NCBI RefSeq assembly: GCF_963678975.1 | Contig: NC_089272.1 | Coordinates: 3,468,359 to 3,532,358 of the forward strand | Length of the DNA: 64,000 nt | Origin: Dysidea avara | Taxonomy: Eukaryota; Porifera; Demospongiae; Dictyoceratida; Dysideidae | Direction of reading: 5' to 3' | Part shown: one piece after another, positions 1 to 11,766 of the stretch | Layout: each line of letters begins with the position of its first letter | How positions within the stretch are numbered: position 1 is the first letter of the stretch | Made by a program: the position numbers and the translations under genes | The notes under the pieces: generated by a model | Told to the model about the DNA's origin: nothing | Database searches by the model: none | What the model saw: only the letters and a program-made list of their open reading frames with translations

Positions 1-228
1 GCATGCAAAATAGAATTAATAATATGTGTAGACTGCAGCACTTACAAACCACATTAACAGTGATGCAGCTTTTAAATGAAAAACAATCAGAATTTGTAGT
101 TCTATGAGAATGCAAAGCCACATATTTTTTATATGTGGGTAACTAACTACATACTAACAGTTAGGAAAAAAAAAAAACCTATAAGCAGTATATGTCTATT
201 TCCCATATGCATCTTCAAATGATTTTAC

Positions 229-407
229 AGAAACACACTTTGGCTCTTTTGCACTTCATGCTCGATCAGTGCAGGTAAGAAGAGTTGGTCCAACAATAGT
301 GTACCCAGTATTGCAGGTGAAGACAAAAGTCTTTCCATCACTCACTGGGAATACTTGTCCATTCACTGGATTGTTAAGACGAGGGCACACTTTTGGTATC
401 TCTTTTT
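229..407 (-). pseudogene. Sushi/CCP domain exon with a stop at the conserved Trp
   Basis: Reading the minus strand from an acceptor (TTTTAG, about 408-412), two bases complete a split codon and a Sushi (complement control protein) module follows. It starts KVCPRLNNPVNG, has the central FTCNTGY and LTCTDRA, and ends EPKC, so all four cysteines are present in Sushi spacing. The codon where the conserved Trp belongs (256-258) is TGA, giving CTDRA-stop-SAKEPKC. A possible donor GTAAAA follows at 228-226. Sushi modules are about 60-residue adhesion or binding modules of secreted and surface proteins. The exon lies downstream of the Ig exons on the same strand and starts in the same phase, so it is probably the next module of that gene. 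The domain is sure; the assignment to the gene is inference. Confidence 0.75.
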
Positions 408-540
408 CTAAAATGGATAATATTAACTGTAAACCTTTCTACTACCAATGAACATCATTTAAATGTTACCACTACCATTGAACATAATTGTATACATTAT
501 TTATTCAGTAATTGATAATTTTTAAAGTAAAATGGAACAT

Positions 541-1222
541 AACATCAAGACACATGGTAGTGTGTCAAGTGTCCAAGAAAGCCGGTGTACCACACCATAA
601 TTATATTGACAGGGATAAAGAAATGCAAATTTTACTCATACGTAGCTCCGTGTTCCCTTGAAATCAATTTTACACTTCCATCTTCAGCTCCCCACAAACC
701 AAATTGGAGCAAGGTTGCCTAATGCAATCATGAAATATAAGCCCTGAAAGTTTGGCTTAATTTCTTTATTTTTTCCTTTGCCTAAGGGTTTGGGGGGTTC
801 AGATTATTCTGTTTCACACTTTATCTACAATTACCATCATAAAATGTAAATATTTTCGTGAATGTTGGTGCACTTTAAGAATGTATTGTGGCAAAATCAC
901 ATACCAAGTTAGGTGCAAATCTGATAAATAGTAGTAGAGCTATACGGACAATTATTTGCGCTAAAAGGCCAACTTGTTGCCATACCTACAGGGTAAACTT
1001 TTGGGGTTAAAAATACCAAGTATAAATTAACCATAATAGCTCAAAGCTTTTTGTGGTTTAAAAGAAATTGCACTAACAGCTATAGAGGCGATTAGATACT
1101 ATAATAGAACAGTCACTTTGGGGGTTAAAAAAAGGTGCATATATATTTTAAAAACTTACCAGCTTTTGAACCAGAGACCTCTATCAGTGTAGCCTTAACC
1201 ACTGAGCCACTGCTATCATGGT
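541..1222 (-). repeat. SINE-headed interspersed repeat R1, copy 1
   Basis: Same orientation and overall order as 4842-5595. Both copies share the CAAGACACATGGTAGTGTGT end and the AACAGCTATAGAG segment. Read on the minus strand, the element begins with a tRNA-like head: an A-box-like TGGCTCAGTGG, then GGTTCAAAAG as B box (about 1150-1215). That makes it a tRNA-derived SINE or a longer element with a SINE head. It carries one copy of the dispersed TAATAGAACAGTCAC unit (about 1101-1120). Confidence 0.7.
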
Positions 1223-1351
1223 TAATGTTGTTTACCTCATTAACTTAATGTGTGCAGTAAGCGTAAACTTGCTTGTAAAATGACACTAAGTTACCCGTGT
1301 AGTTATATATCGCCATACCTCGGGCGATTACGATTATGCAGTGACATTATC

Positions 1352-1768
1352 ATTAGGGATGCAGCGATTATGCCGGCATAATTTTGGGAATAATAGGCAT
1401 GTGTGGGAATCAGGAATTATGCTAGCATTTTGAGGTGATTATAAAGCTTTAACAGTAGGAAAATCTGCAGATTACACAATTCCGTTAAAAAAGATCGAGA
1501 TACTCTAACAGAGCAGTCGGAAACCCTAATAGAGCAGTCACTGATTATTATTTACTCACGAAATATTCTAATACAGCAACCAGCTAAAGAATTCAAGACT
1601 ATTTGAAGCTTGACCATCAATGAAAATGGGCTGATACAGCAATAAAAATTGGCATTATTCGCCAATTATGGTGGCATAATTTTGAGAATAATGGACAATT
1701 CTCAAAAGTATAATAGGTGATTATAATGCTCAATTTTTGGAGCATAATAGCCTCATGCCTAATTATCA
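1352..1768. repeat. MITE family R2 ('TTATGC(C/T)GGCATAAT'), copy 1
   Basis: AT-rich element whose ends carry GATTATGCCGGCATAATTTT and GAGCATAATAGCC-type inverted segments. Related copies lie at 7590-8025, 31160-31620 and 46775-47180. Its middle holds two CTAA(C/T)AGAGCAGTC units (about 1495-1545). No coding capacity. Confidence 0.65.
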
Positions 1769-2277
1769 TTCATTTAATACAAGAGTTGTTTTATGATTAA
1801 ATACTAGTGACCTATTGCAAAGACTTCTGTCAATAAGATTTGATTTTTAGAAAAATACTGTAGTTTTGCAGGTGCAAGAGGTGACCACCACCTTGTCATC
1901 TTTCCCGCAATCATGTGCAAGGAAATGATGGAATGATCATCCCTGTTCATGTTCACTTAAGGATGTGACCATTACAAGTAAAAGCATGGGCTACTAAAAG
2001 GTTCTACAGAAGCTACACATGTACGCACAGTGGCTGACAGTGCTTATAAAGTTATGCAACAAGTGTTAATTGGTCCTATAATAAAGTGGTTGTATCGGTG
2101 AGTGTGTATGCTATATGACTTTCTGATCTCTAAAAGCATCAGCATCACGTTTTAATCACTCCTTAACTAGATATACCTGTTTCCATCTTACAGATTAATT
2201 TAGAACTATATAATTCATAAATAATCGTATGTCTAGCTAAATCAGTTCAGTGCTTGGTATAGTACAGTTAATAAATG
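1769..2277. other. No recognised feature
   Basis: AT-rich DNA between two repeats, inside what would be the last intron of the Ig/Sushi gene or beyond its end. I see no exon-like open frame or repeat relationship here. Confidence 0.5.
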
Positions 2278-3878
2278 TGACCGTCTCAGCAAAAACCCGA
2301 CTTGTTCACACAATTTAAAAAATATATTTATTCACTCAGCATTATTAGCAGTGTCCAAGGAATGGATCACCAAAGTTTCAGCCTTTTGTGGTATGTAGTT
2401 TTGAAATTATAGCACTAGCCAGTAGGAAGAGTAAGATAATCGATTTGTACAGCGACTATACTGAAAATAAACTACAGGCGCTTACATTCGCAGTCATAAC
2501 TTCCGTTTGGATTAGTCTACAGCATTACAATTTGGCTTAAAATGTTCCCCATGGATCAGTACATCAGCCACGGTATAGTGTTAGCCCTGTAGACACTTGC
2601 ACATAGGGATATGAAAGCGGTTTGGTAGAATAAATGATGACAATCTTGTTTATGTTTACCACATCGTAAACAAACGCACGTGACATGCATACCATTGAAG
2701 CTACAGTCTACAGAACCGAAACAAAGATTTTCAAACTCTCCATGAGCAGTCGAATAAGATGGTATATAGTATTAATCTATGTGCGTCTTCCTTCTTTGAA
2801 AACTGGCCCGATAATAACTTGCATATTTTTCTTTGTAGCATGCATAATTTTATGAATTATTTTTAAATTTCGTTTTTCTCAATAGAGCAGTTTAAAAACC
2901 ATAGTAACCAAAAGTTATGCAATGGACCACACTCAAATTGCCATGTTTTTGTACCAGACTGCTTGATGTTGCAAGTTGAATTCCTCACTAAATTGATGCC
3001 AGAACTTATTAATACGTGAGTAAAATAGATGCCAGTGATAGAATAAAGTATGTAGGTGAGTTATTGGGCATTAAGAGGTACGTACTGCCTCCCAACAGGG
3101 CAGTTTCGTAGGAAAGAGAAATGCATAAAAATGGATTTGGCAAAATAGCGACATATTCACCGCCCAAAGGTGGTTAAAACTAGGGGAAACTTGCAGTATA
3201 GGTCTTTATCCAGCACCACAGCAGCGTACAGCCACATCCAGCTATCCCAGGATTAGCCAGAGCTTCTAAAAGGCATGAGACCAGTGATGGCATACTACCA
3301 AACTGTGATAAAACGCCAGCAAAAGAAGACTCTTAGTGGTGAATTTTGCTAGAGTTAAGTTTTATTGTCGAAATCAACCATCAGTTAAACTTTAGCGGTC
3401 TTATTTTGCTGTCTGCTTTTTCACACACCAGGAAGTGGGAATCCCAGCACATGAGCGATTCTGGCTAACTCGGGGATGGCTGGATGTGGCTGTACGATGC
3501 TGTGGTGCTGGATAAAGACCTATACTGCAAGTTTCCCCTAGTTATAACCGCCTTTGGGCGGTGAATAGGTCGCAATTTGGCTAAATCCATCTTCACGCAG
3601 TTCTCTTTCCTACGAAACTGCCCTGTTGGGGGGCAGTGCGGATCTTTTAATGCCTAATAACTCGCTTACATACTTTATTCTATCATTTTACTTACGTATT
3701 AGTAAGTCTTAGCATGAATTTAGCGAGGAATTCAACTTGCAACATGAAACAGTCTGGTACAAAACATGGCGATTTGGGTGTGGTCCATTGCATAATTTTT
3801 GGTTACCATGGTTTTGAAACTGCTCTATATGCATGCTTGTGCGAACAAGTCGGGTGTTTGCTGAGATGGTCACAATGA
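2278..3878. repeat. Long foldback (inverted-repeat) element FB1 with a nested insertion
   Basis: The sequence around 2278-2312 and 2880-3265 is the reverse complement of 3878 down to about 3450. Paired landmarks are GTCTCAGCAAAAACCCGACT versus its complement at about 3850-3870, CAGTTTCGTAGGAAAGAGAA (about 3102) versus 3600-3620, and GTATAGGTCTTTATCCAGCA (about 3196) versus 3508-3530. Arms are roughly 420 bp around a loop of about 190 bp. The left arm is interrupted by about 565 bp (about 2315-2879) absent from the right arm. The inner-arm sequence (GTACAGCCACATCCAG) is related to 35990-36110. Confidence 0.8.
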
Positions 3879-4269
3879 TTGTGATGCTCACATCAAAATC
3901 AGCCTTAAAAATAATGACAATTGTATATAACATTTCTGAAAATACTTTCGATTTACAGAGAGCCATATTTTCAAAATTTCTTGGGGATGGGGGGGCATAC
4001 CTCCCAGTCCCCTAGTTTGCACAAAATATATACCTCATAATTTTACTATAGACACTTATCACCTGACTTCTGCATTCATCACATCCCCTTGGAATCACAG
4101 AAGTTTGGCTAGTCACCCTCCTGGAAAAAATCCGAGATTTACCCCTGATAAACTGACCATTGGGAAATTAGTGAGTTTATTCCTTATAGTTATGGTCAAT
4201 GCATCAACCCAGTAACCAAAAATAATGAAGTGTCATATATCACAGTAAAAAATGCAAGTAATAACTCAC
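3879..4269. other. Intronic DNA with a G-rich/C-rich repeat fragment
   Basis: GGGGGGGCATACCTCCCAG then CCCCTAG at about 3989-4014 resembles the inner edge of the G-run element at 49490-49520. It is likely a fragment of the same family. Nothing else recognised. Confidence 0.4.
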
Positions 4270-4564
4270 CCAACATAGTAATGGTAGCATTATCAGACAC
4301 CACACTGCCATCATCATTGGTAACAACACAACGATAGATACCTTCATCCTCTTGCATGATCACAGTAAATATCAATTTAGTTGATGTGATATTAACAGCT
4401 CTATCAGAAGGTCTTATCCAGCTATCATTGGATGGTTGGTACTTCTCCCACTTGTAAGAAATGGGACCTATTCCTTTAGCCTCACAATGTAATGCATTCA
4501 ATTTCTCTTCCATTAATTGCTCTGTATGTGTTTGACAATGGCTGGACAATGATAATGGCAGTAG
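4270..4564 (-). pseudogene. Ig-like domain exon (Ig no. 4 of the gene), frameshifted
   Basis: The acceptor CTGTAG ends at 4565 and the donor is G|GTGAGT at 4270/4269, both phase 1. The first part reads in one frame (IIIVQPLSNTYRAINGREIE, about 4557-4490). The canonical Ig core follows in another frame: ALHCEAKG, YKWEKY (the Trp of strand C), then EDEGIYRCVVTNDDGS with the D-x-G-x-Y-x-C signature. The switch lies near 4480-4500. The exon is 295 bp, one more than the 294 expected for a symmetric 1-1 exon, which fits a one-base change. This is an I- or C2-type Ig module of a secreted or surface protein. Confidence 0.8.
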
Positions 4565-4841
4565 CTACAGAAAGTTAAGGTGATATAACTCAATACTGTT
4601 TATATCTACTATAGTAAATTTTATGTTGGTAACTGAATTGTTAACAACTCTGCAAACAATGGTCTTGTCTAACAAGGGCATTAGAAAGTGGTAAGGCTTA
4701 GTCCTAATGCTGCCAAAGGCAGCTATCCTAGAGTGGTACAGAGCCCCAGAAAAAAAATTGCATTTTGAGATGGTATCTGGAGGAAATTAAAGACAGATTA
4801 GGTGTTTTTATTTATTTATTAATGAATTTACTGCAGTTACA

Positions 4842-5595
4842 ATATCAAGACACATGGTAGTGTGTCGGGCAGCCAAGAAAGCTGGTACACTCAACCATGA
4901 GTATATTTACAGGAAGAAATAAAATGCAATATTAATGTACATGTAGCTTCGTACTACCTTCTTAAATTGCAATAATTTTTATGCTGCAAATGCTCTTCAC
5001 CTTCAGCACCCCACATACCAAATTTGAGCAAGATTGATTACAATGCAATTGTGAATTATAAGCCTTCAAAATTCGGCTTAGTTTCTTCAGTTTTTTCTTC
5101 ATCCAGGGGGCTTAGAATATTCTTTTCACACATATTACAAAGACTATTATAAAATTCTAACTTATAGCTTGATTATCGTGGGCTTTGATACTCTTCAAGA
5201 ATGCGTTGTGGCACAATCACGTACCAAGTTTGGTACAAATCTGATTAATAATCATAGAACTATGGACAATTATTTACGTTTAAAAAGGCTGACTCGTTAT
5301 GCCTACAGGGTAAATTGCTTACAGTGTACAATTAAAATCAGTATGCATATAGATTAACCATCATAGTTCAAATCTCTTTTTATGGTTTAAAAGAAATCGC
5401 ATTGACAGCTATAGAGTTACAAGGCAAAAGCAAATAACTGTAAATTGCAGAGTCAAAATAATCTAATAGAACAATCACCACATGGTAAAAAGATGCATGA
5501 AAATGTCAGGAAAAACTTATCAGCATTTGAACCAGGGGCTTTCATAGTGAACACCCAATTCCTTAACTATTGTGCCACTGCTATCATGGCTGATC
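4842..5595 (-). repeat. SINE-headed interspersed repeat R1, copy 2
   Basis: Second copy of the 541-1222 element in the same orientation, moderately diverged. Its tRNA-like head is at about 5520-5592 (minus strand). It carries TCTAATAGAACAATCACC at about 5460-5480, where copy 1 also has the dispersed unit. Confidence 0.7.
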
Positions 5596-6470
5596 ACTTC
5601 CTTTCTACTTTATAAATCTACTAAATAGTAACAAGTTATGCATGAAACAGTAGAGCTTATCATTTACCACACATCAAACACAGGTACGTATTGTATTATC
5701 AAACAGTACTATTTCACTCAATAATCATTTTTCAAACAGTTCACACATTCTAATGAACAACTTAATAGGGAGTTATCCTGTCATTGGAAGTTTCTATGGA
5801 ATATCCAACTACTAGATAACAACCTATGACAGAAACTTTGAAGAGATTGAATGGGTCATTCGTGAGCTATTCAGATTAGACTAAAACCATGGTTGTTATA
5901 GGTGCTACCATTTTGCTTATAACTTGAGGCCTGCTAGTTCAAATTACTTAAATCTTCGAACTCAAGAACAACATCTCTTCAGAATCTATTGTATAGCACA
6001 AATTGGAATTATGTATGTTGATGTGGTGAGAAGTTACAGGCGTTTATCAAGACGTTATAATTTTGTTCACTTCATGCCACCACATATCCACTAGAACCGC
6101 TGGAGCCAGTTACCAAAATCAACTACTGAAGGATGCTATTGTAAATTTTGTATGCTGGTTATTACAGCTCAATATGTCTTTAGTTAGCCTTTATTTGACT
6201 TGATCTGTTGAGTAGCCCACCAAGTATGCTAAGTTTGATAATATGTACTGTTTAATTTGATAATAGGCGACTTTTCTTTTAATATTTGCTTGTGAATGCT
6301 CGATCAATAATAAATAGGAAATCATTTGAAGAACAAGAATGGAAATGTACAGGAATAATTATGATGGAATGTGATCATATAAGTATGTAGACTATTGTCA
6401 CAAACTTGTTGGCTGAGGGATATTAGGGATAGTATTGGCCAGAACATAATTATGTAATATCAGTGCAACA
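5596..6470. other. No recognised feature
   Basis: AT-rich intronic DNA between the third and fourth Ig exons. I see no domain, repeat partner or structured element. Confidence 0.5.
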
Positions 6471-6477
6471 TACAATA

Positions 6478-6710
6478 TTACACACACACACATACACACT
6501 AAAGCAAAGCTAAAGCAAAGCCTTCAGCTGCCACTATGCGGTCATGCTGCCCAGTGGCCAGCACTGGGGCACCTGTGCACTACTCAGGTGCTATGAGTCA
6601 GCGCAGGCATGCCCTCCTGGGGCAGGACTAGTAATCCGCAGGAGGCTGTACCAGGTCACACAGTTGAAGGTGTGGGCACACACACAACACACACATATTA
6701 GTACATTATT
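6478..6710. repeat. GC-richer repeat flanked by CA runs
   Basis: A block of markedly higher GC (about 6520-6670) sits between two CA microsatellite stretches (about 6481-6500 and 6675-6692). An AAAGCAAAGCT/AAAGCAAAGCC duplication lies at its left edge. It looks like a mobile unit with a microsatellite tail but has no second copy in this window. Confidence 0.4.
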
Positions 6711-6731
6711 ACAGTACATAAACCTACTCAC

Positions 6732-6982
6732 TATTTACTTCCAGCCAGGCACATTCCTCCACACTTCCATAATCATTGGTGGCAACACAACAGTATATGC
6801 AGTGATCACATTTAATGACTCAGATACAGATGCTACAGCATTCACTGGTAATCTTAATGATCCATATTTGTGCCATGTCACTCGCTTGTGTCCATATCCC
6901 TTGCCACTGCACTTGAAAACAACCATTGATGAAATGTTAGCAAATATTGGAAATGGTTGATGAACAATTTTTGGTGAAATTA
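6732..6982 (-). pseudogene. Ig-like domain exon (Ig no. 3), frameshifted
   Basis: The acceptor TTTTCTAG precedes 6982, and two bases complete a split codon (phase 1). The frame reads ISPKIVHQPFPIFANISS, then FKCSGKGYGHKRVTWHKYGS with the first Cys and the strand-C Trp. The second half is in another frame (DHCIYCCVATNDYGSVEECA), giving the D-x-(C)-x-Y-x-C end of an Ig fold. The switch lies around 6800-6825. The donor A|GTGAGT at 6732/6731 is phase 1. The length of 251 bp is one short of a symmetric 252, matching a one-base loss. A Cys replaces the usual Gly of D-x-G-x-Y-x-C. Confidence 0.75.
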
Positions 6983-7585
6983 CTAGAAAACAGCGATCAC
7001 AGGAAATGAACATTAAGCTGAAAATGATTGGCTGATAATGAATGTAAAATTAGTTAATTTTACCGAATTTTGGAAAATAATCATTACCCTTATGGGAACA
7101 TCTGACACATTAAATGTTTAGTTCTAAAACACAGCATTATAAGTTAAATTCCTACACATTTAAGGGTAGAATAAACCATAAATACCTTGAATTACAAGAA
7201 AATCTTTAGAAAAGTTTGAAAAGTGCTTTCTGCTATCAACAGCACCATGCTAGTTTCAAACATTTTAATTGACCATGTGGGTGATTTTCCAAAATTCAGT
7301 AAAATTTGGCCATTTTCTAAACTTTGCTTTCCAAAATTATAAGCATTATGATTAGTTGTTGGAAATGAACACAAGCAAACAAAGATTTTAGTGAAACGTA
7401 ATCAGTCCTACATTTCATCTGCTTTATCATATACTACAGTAGATATGAGTCAGTCAGTTGTAAGCAGCTAGTCATTAGTCTATCCGAGTTGTGGAATATA
7501 CAAATAACTCAACTTAATGATTGAATCTGACAACTTAGCCTAATAGTGTTGTTTGCTCACTTCCAATCAGAGAAAGCAATTCATG
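6983..7585. other. No confidently recognised feature
   Basis: AT-rich intron. CCGAATTTTGGAAAAT (about 7061) and ATTTTCCAAAATTCAGTAAA (about 7281) are roughly inverted to each other and may be ends of a small decayed MITE. The evidence is weak. Confidence 0.35.
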
Positions 7586-7589
7586 TTAA

Positions 7590-8025
7590 GCTGTAGGATT
7601 GAGCCAATTATGCTTTGAAAATAGCCTATTATGCTTTTGAGCAGTGCTCAAAAATCCAGCCTATTATGCTCAAAATTATGCTCTCAAAATCATGATTATG
7701 TTCAAGAGCTGACTGTTTTATTAGAGTAGATCTGCATTTCCTGACTGCTGTATTAGAGTGACTGCTCTATGAGAGTATCTCGATCTTATTTCCATAAAGT
7801 GTGAATAATCAGTCAAGAAATAGTAAAAATAATAACACTGCAAGGTTTTTGATATGAAATGCAGTGCAGTGTGTTCATGTTGTGCAGTATTTTTGGCACG
7901 CGCATTCCACATTTTAATTAAAATTCTTGAAAATTGTCCTATTATGCTGGCATAATGCTTGATGCTTCTGCTAGCCTATTATGCTTGAAAGTATGCTGGC
8001 AGAATTCCTATTACGCTGATTTGAA
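7590..8025. repeat. MITE family R2, copy 2
   Basis: Near full-length copy in inverse orientation to 31160-31620. Shared landmarks are AGCCTATTATGC, TGAGCAGTGCTC, TTTGATATGAAATGCAGT and TATTATGCTGGCATAATGCT. Three dispersed TATTAGAG/TCTATGAGAG units lie at about 7709-7785, including TGCTCTATGAGAGTATCTCG. Confidence 0.75.
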
Positions 8026-8155
8026 AGCATACAAATCTCAAAAGCTATCACTACAATGATCCATATGTTATCAATACTCAAAAACAAAGTTAAAAAGACA
8101 AAAGTCTGCTCTTCACATAATGTGTCATCTACATGCATCTATGTTTTATACGTAC

Positions 8156-8431
8156 CTTTCACAGAAACTGATTCATAACTAGAAAATATTCTCCCAGTAG
8201 AGATATTCATTATACACCGATACTCTCCAGAGTCTTCTGGTGTAATGTTAACAATGATTATATTAGATGTGTTCACTCCTCGTGCTCTTGAAGGAAGAGT
8301 ACTGTATCTCTTCTCCCAAGTGTAACCGACACCTTTAGTATCTGGTACACATTTCATTGATAGTTCCTGGTTATTTGTTTGAAGCTGTACTACATTACCA
8401 GAAATCACTACAATTGGTGAAGGAGGTGTGC
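8156..8431 (-). pseudogene. Ig-like domain exon (Ig no. 2), open throughout
   Basis: The only Ig exon of the series without visible damage. Acceptor ATGTAG precedes 8431 and donor G|GTACGT is at 8156/8155; the length is 276 bp and both ends are phase 1. The protein runs TPPSPIVVISGNVVQLQTNN, ELSMKCVPDTKG, GYTWEKR, then NITPEDSGEYRCIMNISTGR. This gives both Ig cysteines, the strand-C Trp and a perfect D-x-G-x-Y-x-C. It is one I-set-like Ig module per exon, as in exon-shuffled adhesion receptors. It is typed as pseudogene only because the parent gene is broken elsewhere; this exon itself looks functional. Confidence 0.8.
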
Positions 8432-9767
8432 CTACATACTTTTAATAGGAAAGTTCACTTGTGCATTACACAGTCAGTATACAGTGGTGCATACTACTGA
8501 AGTAGCACTGCATATTTATCTCTCAGTTCTGTGATTAATAGAATTAGATTATGATAATGTCTCAACATCAGACAAAATCTGGTCAAATTTGCGTAAAGTA
8601 GATATCTGACCATAATGCAATTTGTCCGGATACAGTATCCCATCAAAGCACAAAAAGGGAGCCTAAGGACTGAGCTGGTATGTCTGTTAATTTTATCAAT
8701 AAGTCAGTTGGTTGCTAGGAGATAGTATAATTCTTACAACCCAAGGAATCAAAGTGACAACAGATGTACCATTTCCAACCCTCTTGTGTACTTTAACCAC
8801 ATTACAACTGCAGCAAACCATGTGACACATGGTCCTTCTGCTATGATAGTGGACACAACAGGCTTAATTTTCAACATGTCCAGTCAATTTAAGCAACTGT
8901 CCTGCTAATTCTGGTTTGTCAGGACATTGTGACAGGATAACAGAAAATTCTTATCATAAGCTCTGATTTGTAGTGATTCAGTTATATACAACAGTAGATG
9001 TGACCCACTGAGCAAAAATCCAACTTGTTTGCATTTCCTTGGACTTCATTTTATGACGTTTTGTTGTATAGAGGGACAAATAAATGGACTGTTAAAGTTT
9101 CAGGTAAGTGCTTTCGATTTACAATATAGCAATAGACAACAAGAAGAGCAAAACAATCAATTTACACTACCACAGTCCACAATCGAAAAAATCGACTTCA
9201 CCAAATTGCTCCCTAACCATTTCAAAATGCTAGGTATATAGTTACAAGTTATTATAATATTATGTACCATCAAATGAATTTATCTTTCTTTATGTGACAG
9301 GAATCGCATTTCCTTTCCACACACGATTAAACAGAATTACATGTGATCTGCATAAAGCACGTGTATCTTCCCATGCTTGGTGTATGAATTCCAGGTCCTT
9401 AGTTGGTTCAAACCCACTGTAGAAATAAATAAGATTGTAGCTATGGTTTTGGTGTCGATCTGCTCTTCATAGTCAAAATGCCAAAAATTATGAATTTCAA
9501 GCAACTTAGCTAGCAGCTAGTGTAAGAAACATCAACAAACCTTCAATAAATGGCAGAGGATTTAGGTATTGCTTTGTGCACAGCACAAGTTTCATCAAGA
9601 TCTGTGCATTCCTTCCACCAATCTAAGTGGGATGAAGTTCTTAATCACTTGTATGAGTGGAAATTGGAGGCATGGCTGTTTAATACATACAAAATACACA
9701 AAATTAGCTGATCTACATATGTACTGTGTTGCATCTATACATATGCATTGGTGCATATAAACCAGCG
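8432..9767. other. Intronic DNA; one short relationship to FB1
   Basis: TGACCCACTGAGCAAAAATC followed by CAACTTGTTTGC (about 9001-9035) resembles the outer end of FB1 at 2278-2312. It may be a solo end. The rest is AT-rich with no recognised feature. Confidence 0.35.
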
Positions 9768-10165
9768 TTGGGGGTAGCTAGCACTTTCTAAGCCAGTGAA
9801 ATCTCTATTAGTAAGGTACACAATCTGAAGAATGAATTTTTACAAATCAATCTCCATACCACTGTGGGATGTTCATCATAGTATGCCATTGCTAGATCCA
9901 TCATGAAACCTGATCACGAGGCACAGTAATTGTGTGGAGCACAAAACTTTAAAAATAAAAAAATAAAAACTTCAGATAGTAAAAGTGATATTTCTGTGAA
10001 GACAACAATTGTGCCTCAAGTTTCATGGTGGATCAAACAATGGTATACTATGATGAATATCCTACAGTGGTAGGGAAATTGATTTGTAAAATGTTTGTTT
10101 TTTGGATTATGGACATTAGTCTACATAAAAATTTCACCAGCTATGAAAGTGCTAACTACCCCTGA
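9768..10165. repeat. Foldback MITE FB2
   Basis: Inverted arms with termini GGGGGTAGCTAGCACTTTC (about 9769) and GAAAGTGCTAACTACCCC (about 10146). Internal pairing includes CAATCTCCATACCACTGTGG then GATGTTCATCATAGTATGCC against the complement near 10035-10085, and GATCCATCATGAAACCTG against CAAGTTTCATGGTGGATC. The arms are about 150 bp around a short A-rich loop. A related fragment is at about 50575-50665. Confidence 0.8.
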
Positions 10166-10239
10166 CACTAGGCTGATAAATTTACGTTTTAACACAACAT
10201 AGCCAAACACACATAACTTAGGTTTGCTTCATGGTACAA

Positions 10240-10280
10240 AAAAAACAACAAAAAAACAACAAAAAAACAACAAAAAAACG
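10240..10280. repeat. Short tandem repeat, 11-bp unit CAACAAAAAAA
   Basis: Three to four uninterrupted copies of an A-rich 11-bp unit. Confidence 0.85.
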
Positions 10281-11468
10281 AAGACATTCTTACTCTCCAT
10301 GAAGAGACAATTCCATTGGTAAATTACATATTTTGAAGCAATTAAAGCATGTGTAAAATTATTAATTATAGAACTTTTTTTAACCCAATGTAGTTAAACA
10401 AACAGAATGTAAACAACTCAGGTTTTCTCACAGCAAGTCATAAATATTCTTCTACAATACCTAGTAATTGACAGTTAACCTATTTGACATGACAAACACC
10501 TTAGTGCATTAATTAGGCCATGACAAATTCATCTTATGTTTCATGAATGTGGTGGGTCACTGTTTTGGCAAACTTCAACATAAATGTAAAATTAATGACG
10601 AAATATTTTTTATTTAAATGCTTATTATATTATACATGTAGCTGTACACTCTGTGCAAGCAGTAGTACATATGTGTAATAGGGAGATGCAGCTCTTTAAA
10701 TGCTTTTTAATGCTAGGCTAAAGCCTGTATTAATGGTCTGACTAGCCCCTGCATCTGCCATGATCGAGGTACTCTAATAGAGCGGTCATAAATACTCAGT
10801 CAGCTGTAGCTCCATCTTTATTTTTATTTTTCAATCTACCTACCAGGTCACTACTAGATGGCAAATGTGCATGACACATATCTTCAATTTGGTATAGTCT
10901 TACAAACATTAAACTTTCATGATGTCAGGAAATGACAATGCTCTTCCATATATGAATGACAGCACTTTTTTTACAGCTTGGCTATTTTGGGTTAGATAAT
11001 TTGTGAGTTACATGTGTTTGTTTATGTTGCAATAAAATTTAACATTATTGTCCCTATTTCTAAGCTTGTATAGCCTTTTTGCTTGCAAGCATGAGTGTAA
11101 ACTGTACCTTGATGAATTTGGCAGGTCATGGTGAACGCAATGAGACAAGTCACAACTCCATAATACTGTTGCACTCGTGACTTACAAACATTTAAATAAG
11201 CTTCTGCAGTTTTTTTTTGCTGTATGATTCAATTGTTTTGCTGTTTCTGCTTTTATTGCTATTACTCCAAGTGTGTTCAACAAAATTATAATAAGGCTGA
11301 AATTTGGTCTTTTGTTCTAGTAAAAGTAATGACAAAAAGAAACTTGATAATTTAAAACTATCTGGAATCAGGTCACAACTATCTAGTATTTGCATTCTTA
11401 GAATCTACAATTCCACTATAAGTAACAAATTTCCTGCACTCTACATGATTACATGAATACATCATTAC
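10281..11468. other. Intronic DNA with one dispersed CTCTAATAGAG unit
   Basis: GATCGAGGTACTCTAATAGA then GCGGTCA lies at about 10761-10790. No other recognised element. Confidence 0.45.
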
Positions 11469-11766
11469 CTGTAAAAGCAAGTGTGTGGCTTCATTTGACC
11501 GTGTTCCCTTCCTGCATGTATCATCCCATACCACACAATAATATTTACCAATGTCATCACTAGTCACATTAGGAATGACAAGTGTACTATTTGTGACTGT
11601 TGAGGAGGATACTTCAGTAGATTCTGACTTGGTAGGTAGTGAACCTCCTCTTCTGTACCAGGCGATGTTGCGGTGACCACATCCAGTAACAGAACATGTG
11701 AACACACACTGAATGGAGCAGCAGTACTTGTATCAGTAGGATGAGTGAGAATGTGAGGAACAACGT
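11469..11766 (-). pseudogene. Ig-like domain exon (Ig no. 1), frameshifted at a GT repeat
   Basis: The acceptor ACTGCAG ends at 11767. With the G left by the upstream donor the first codon is GAC, so the read is D-VVPHILTHPTDTSTAAPFS. The frame changes inside GTGTGTG (about 11701-11711), and the Ig core continues as VFTCSVTGCGHRNIAWYRRG, then VTSDDIGKYYCVVWDD with D-x-G-x-Y-x-C. Removing one GT unit would restore F-S-V-F-T-C, so a GT expansion, or equally a one-base loss, is the simplest lesion. The donor CAG|GTAATG at 11469/11468 is phase 0 rather than phase 1, which hints at a second small lesion near the CACACA at the exon end. Extra cysteines (VTGCGH, DDTC) suggest an additional disulphide. 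Confidence 0.8.
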
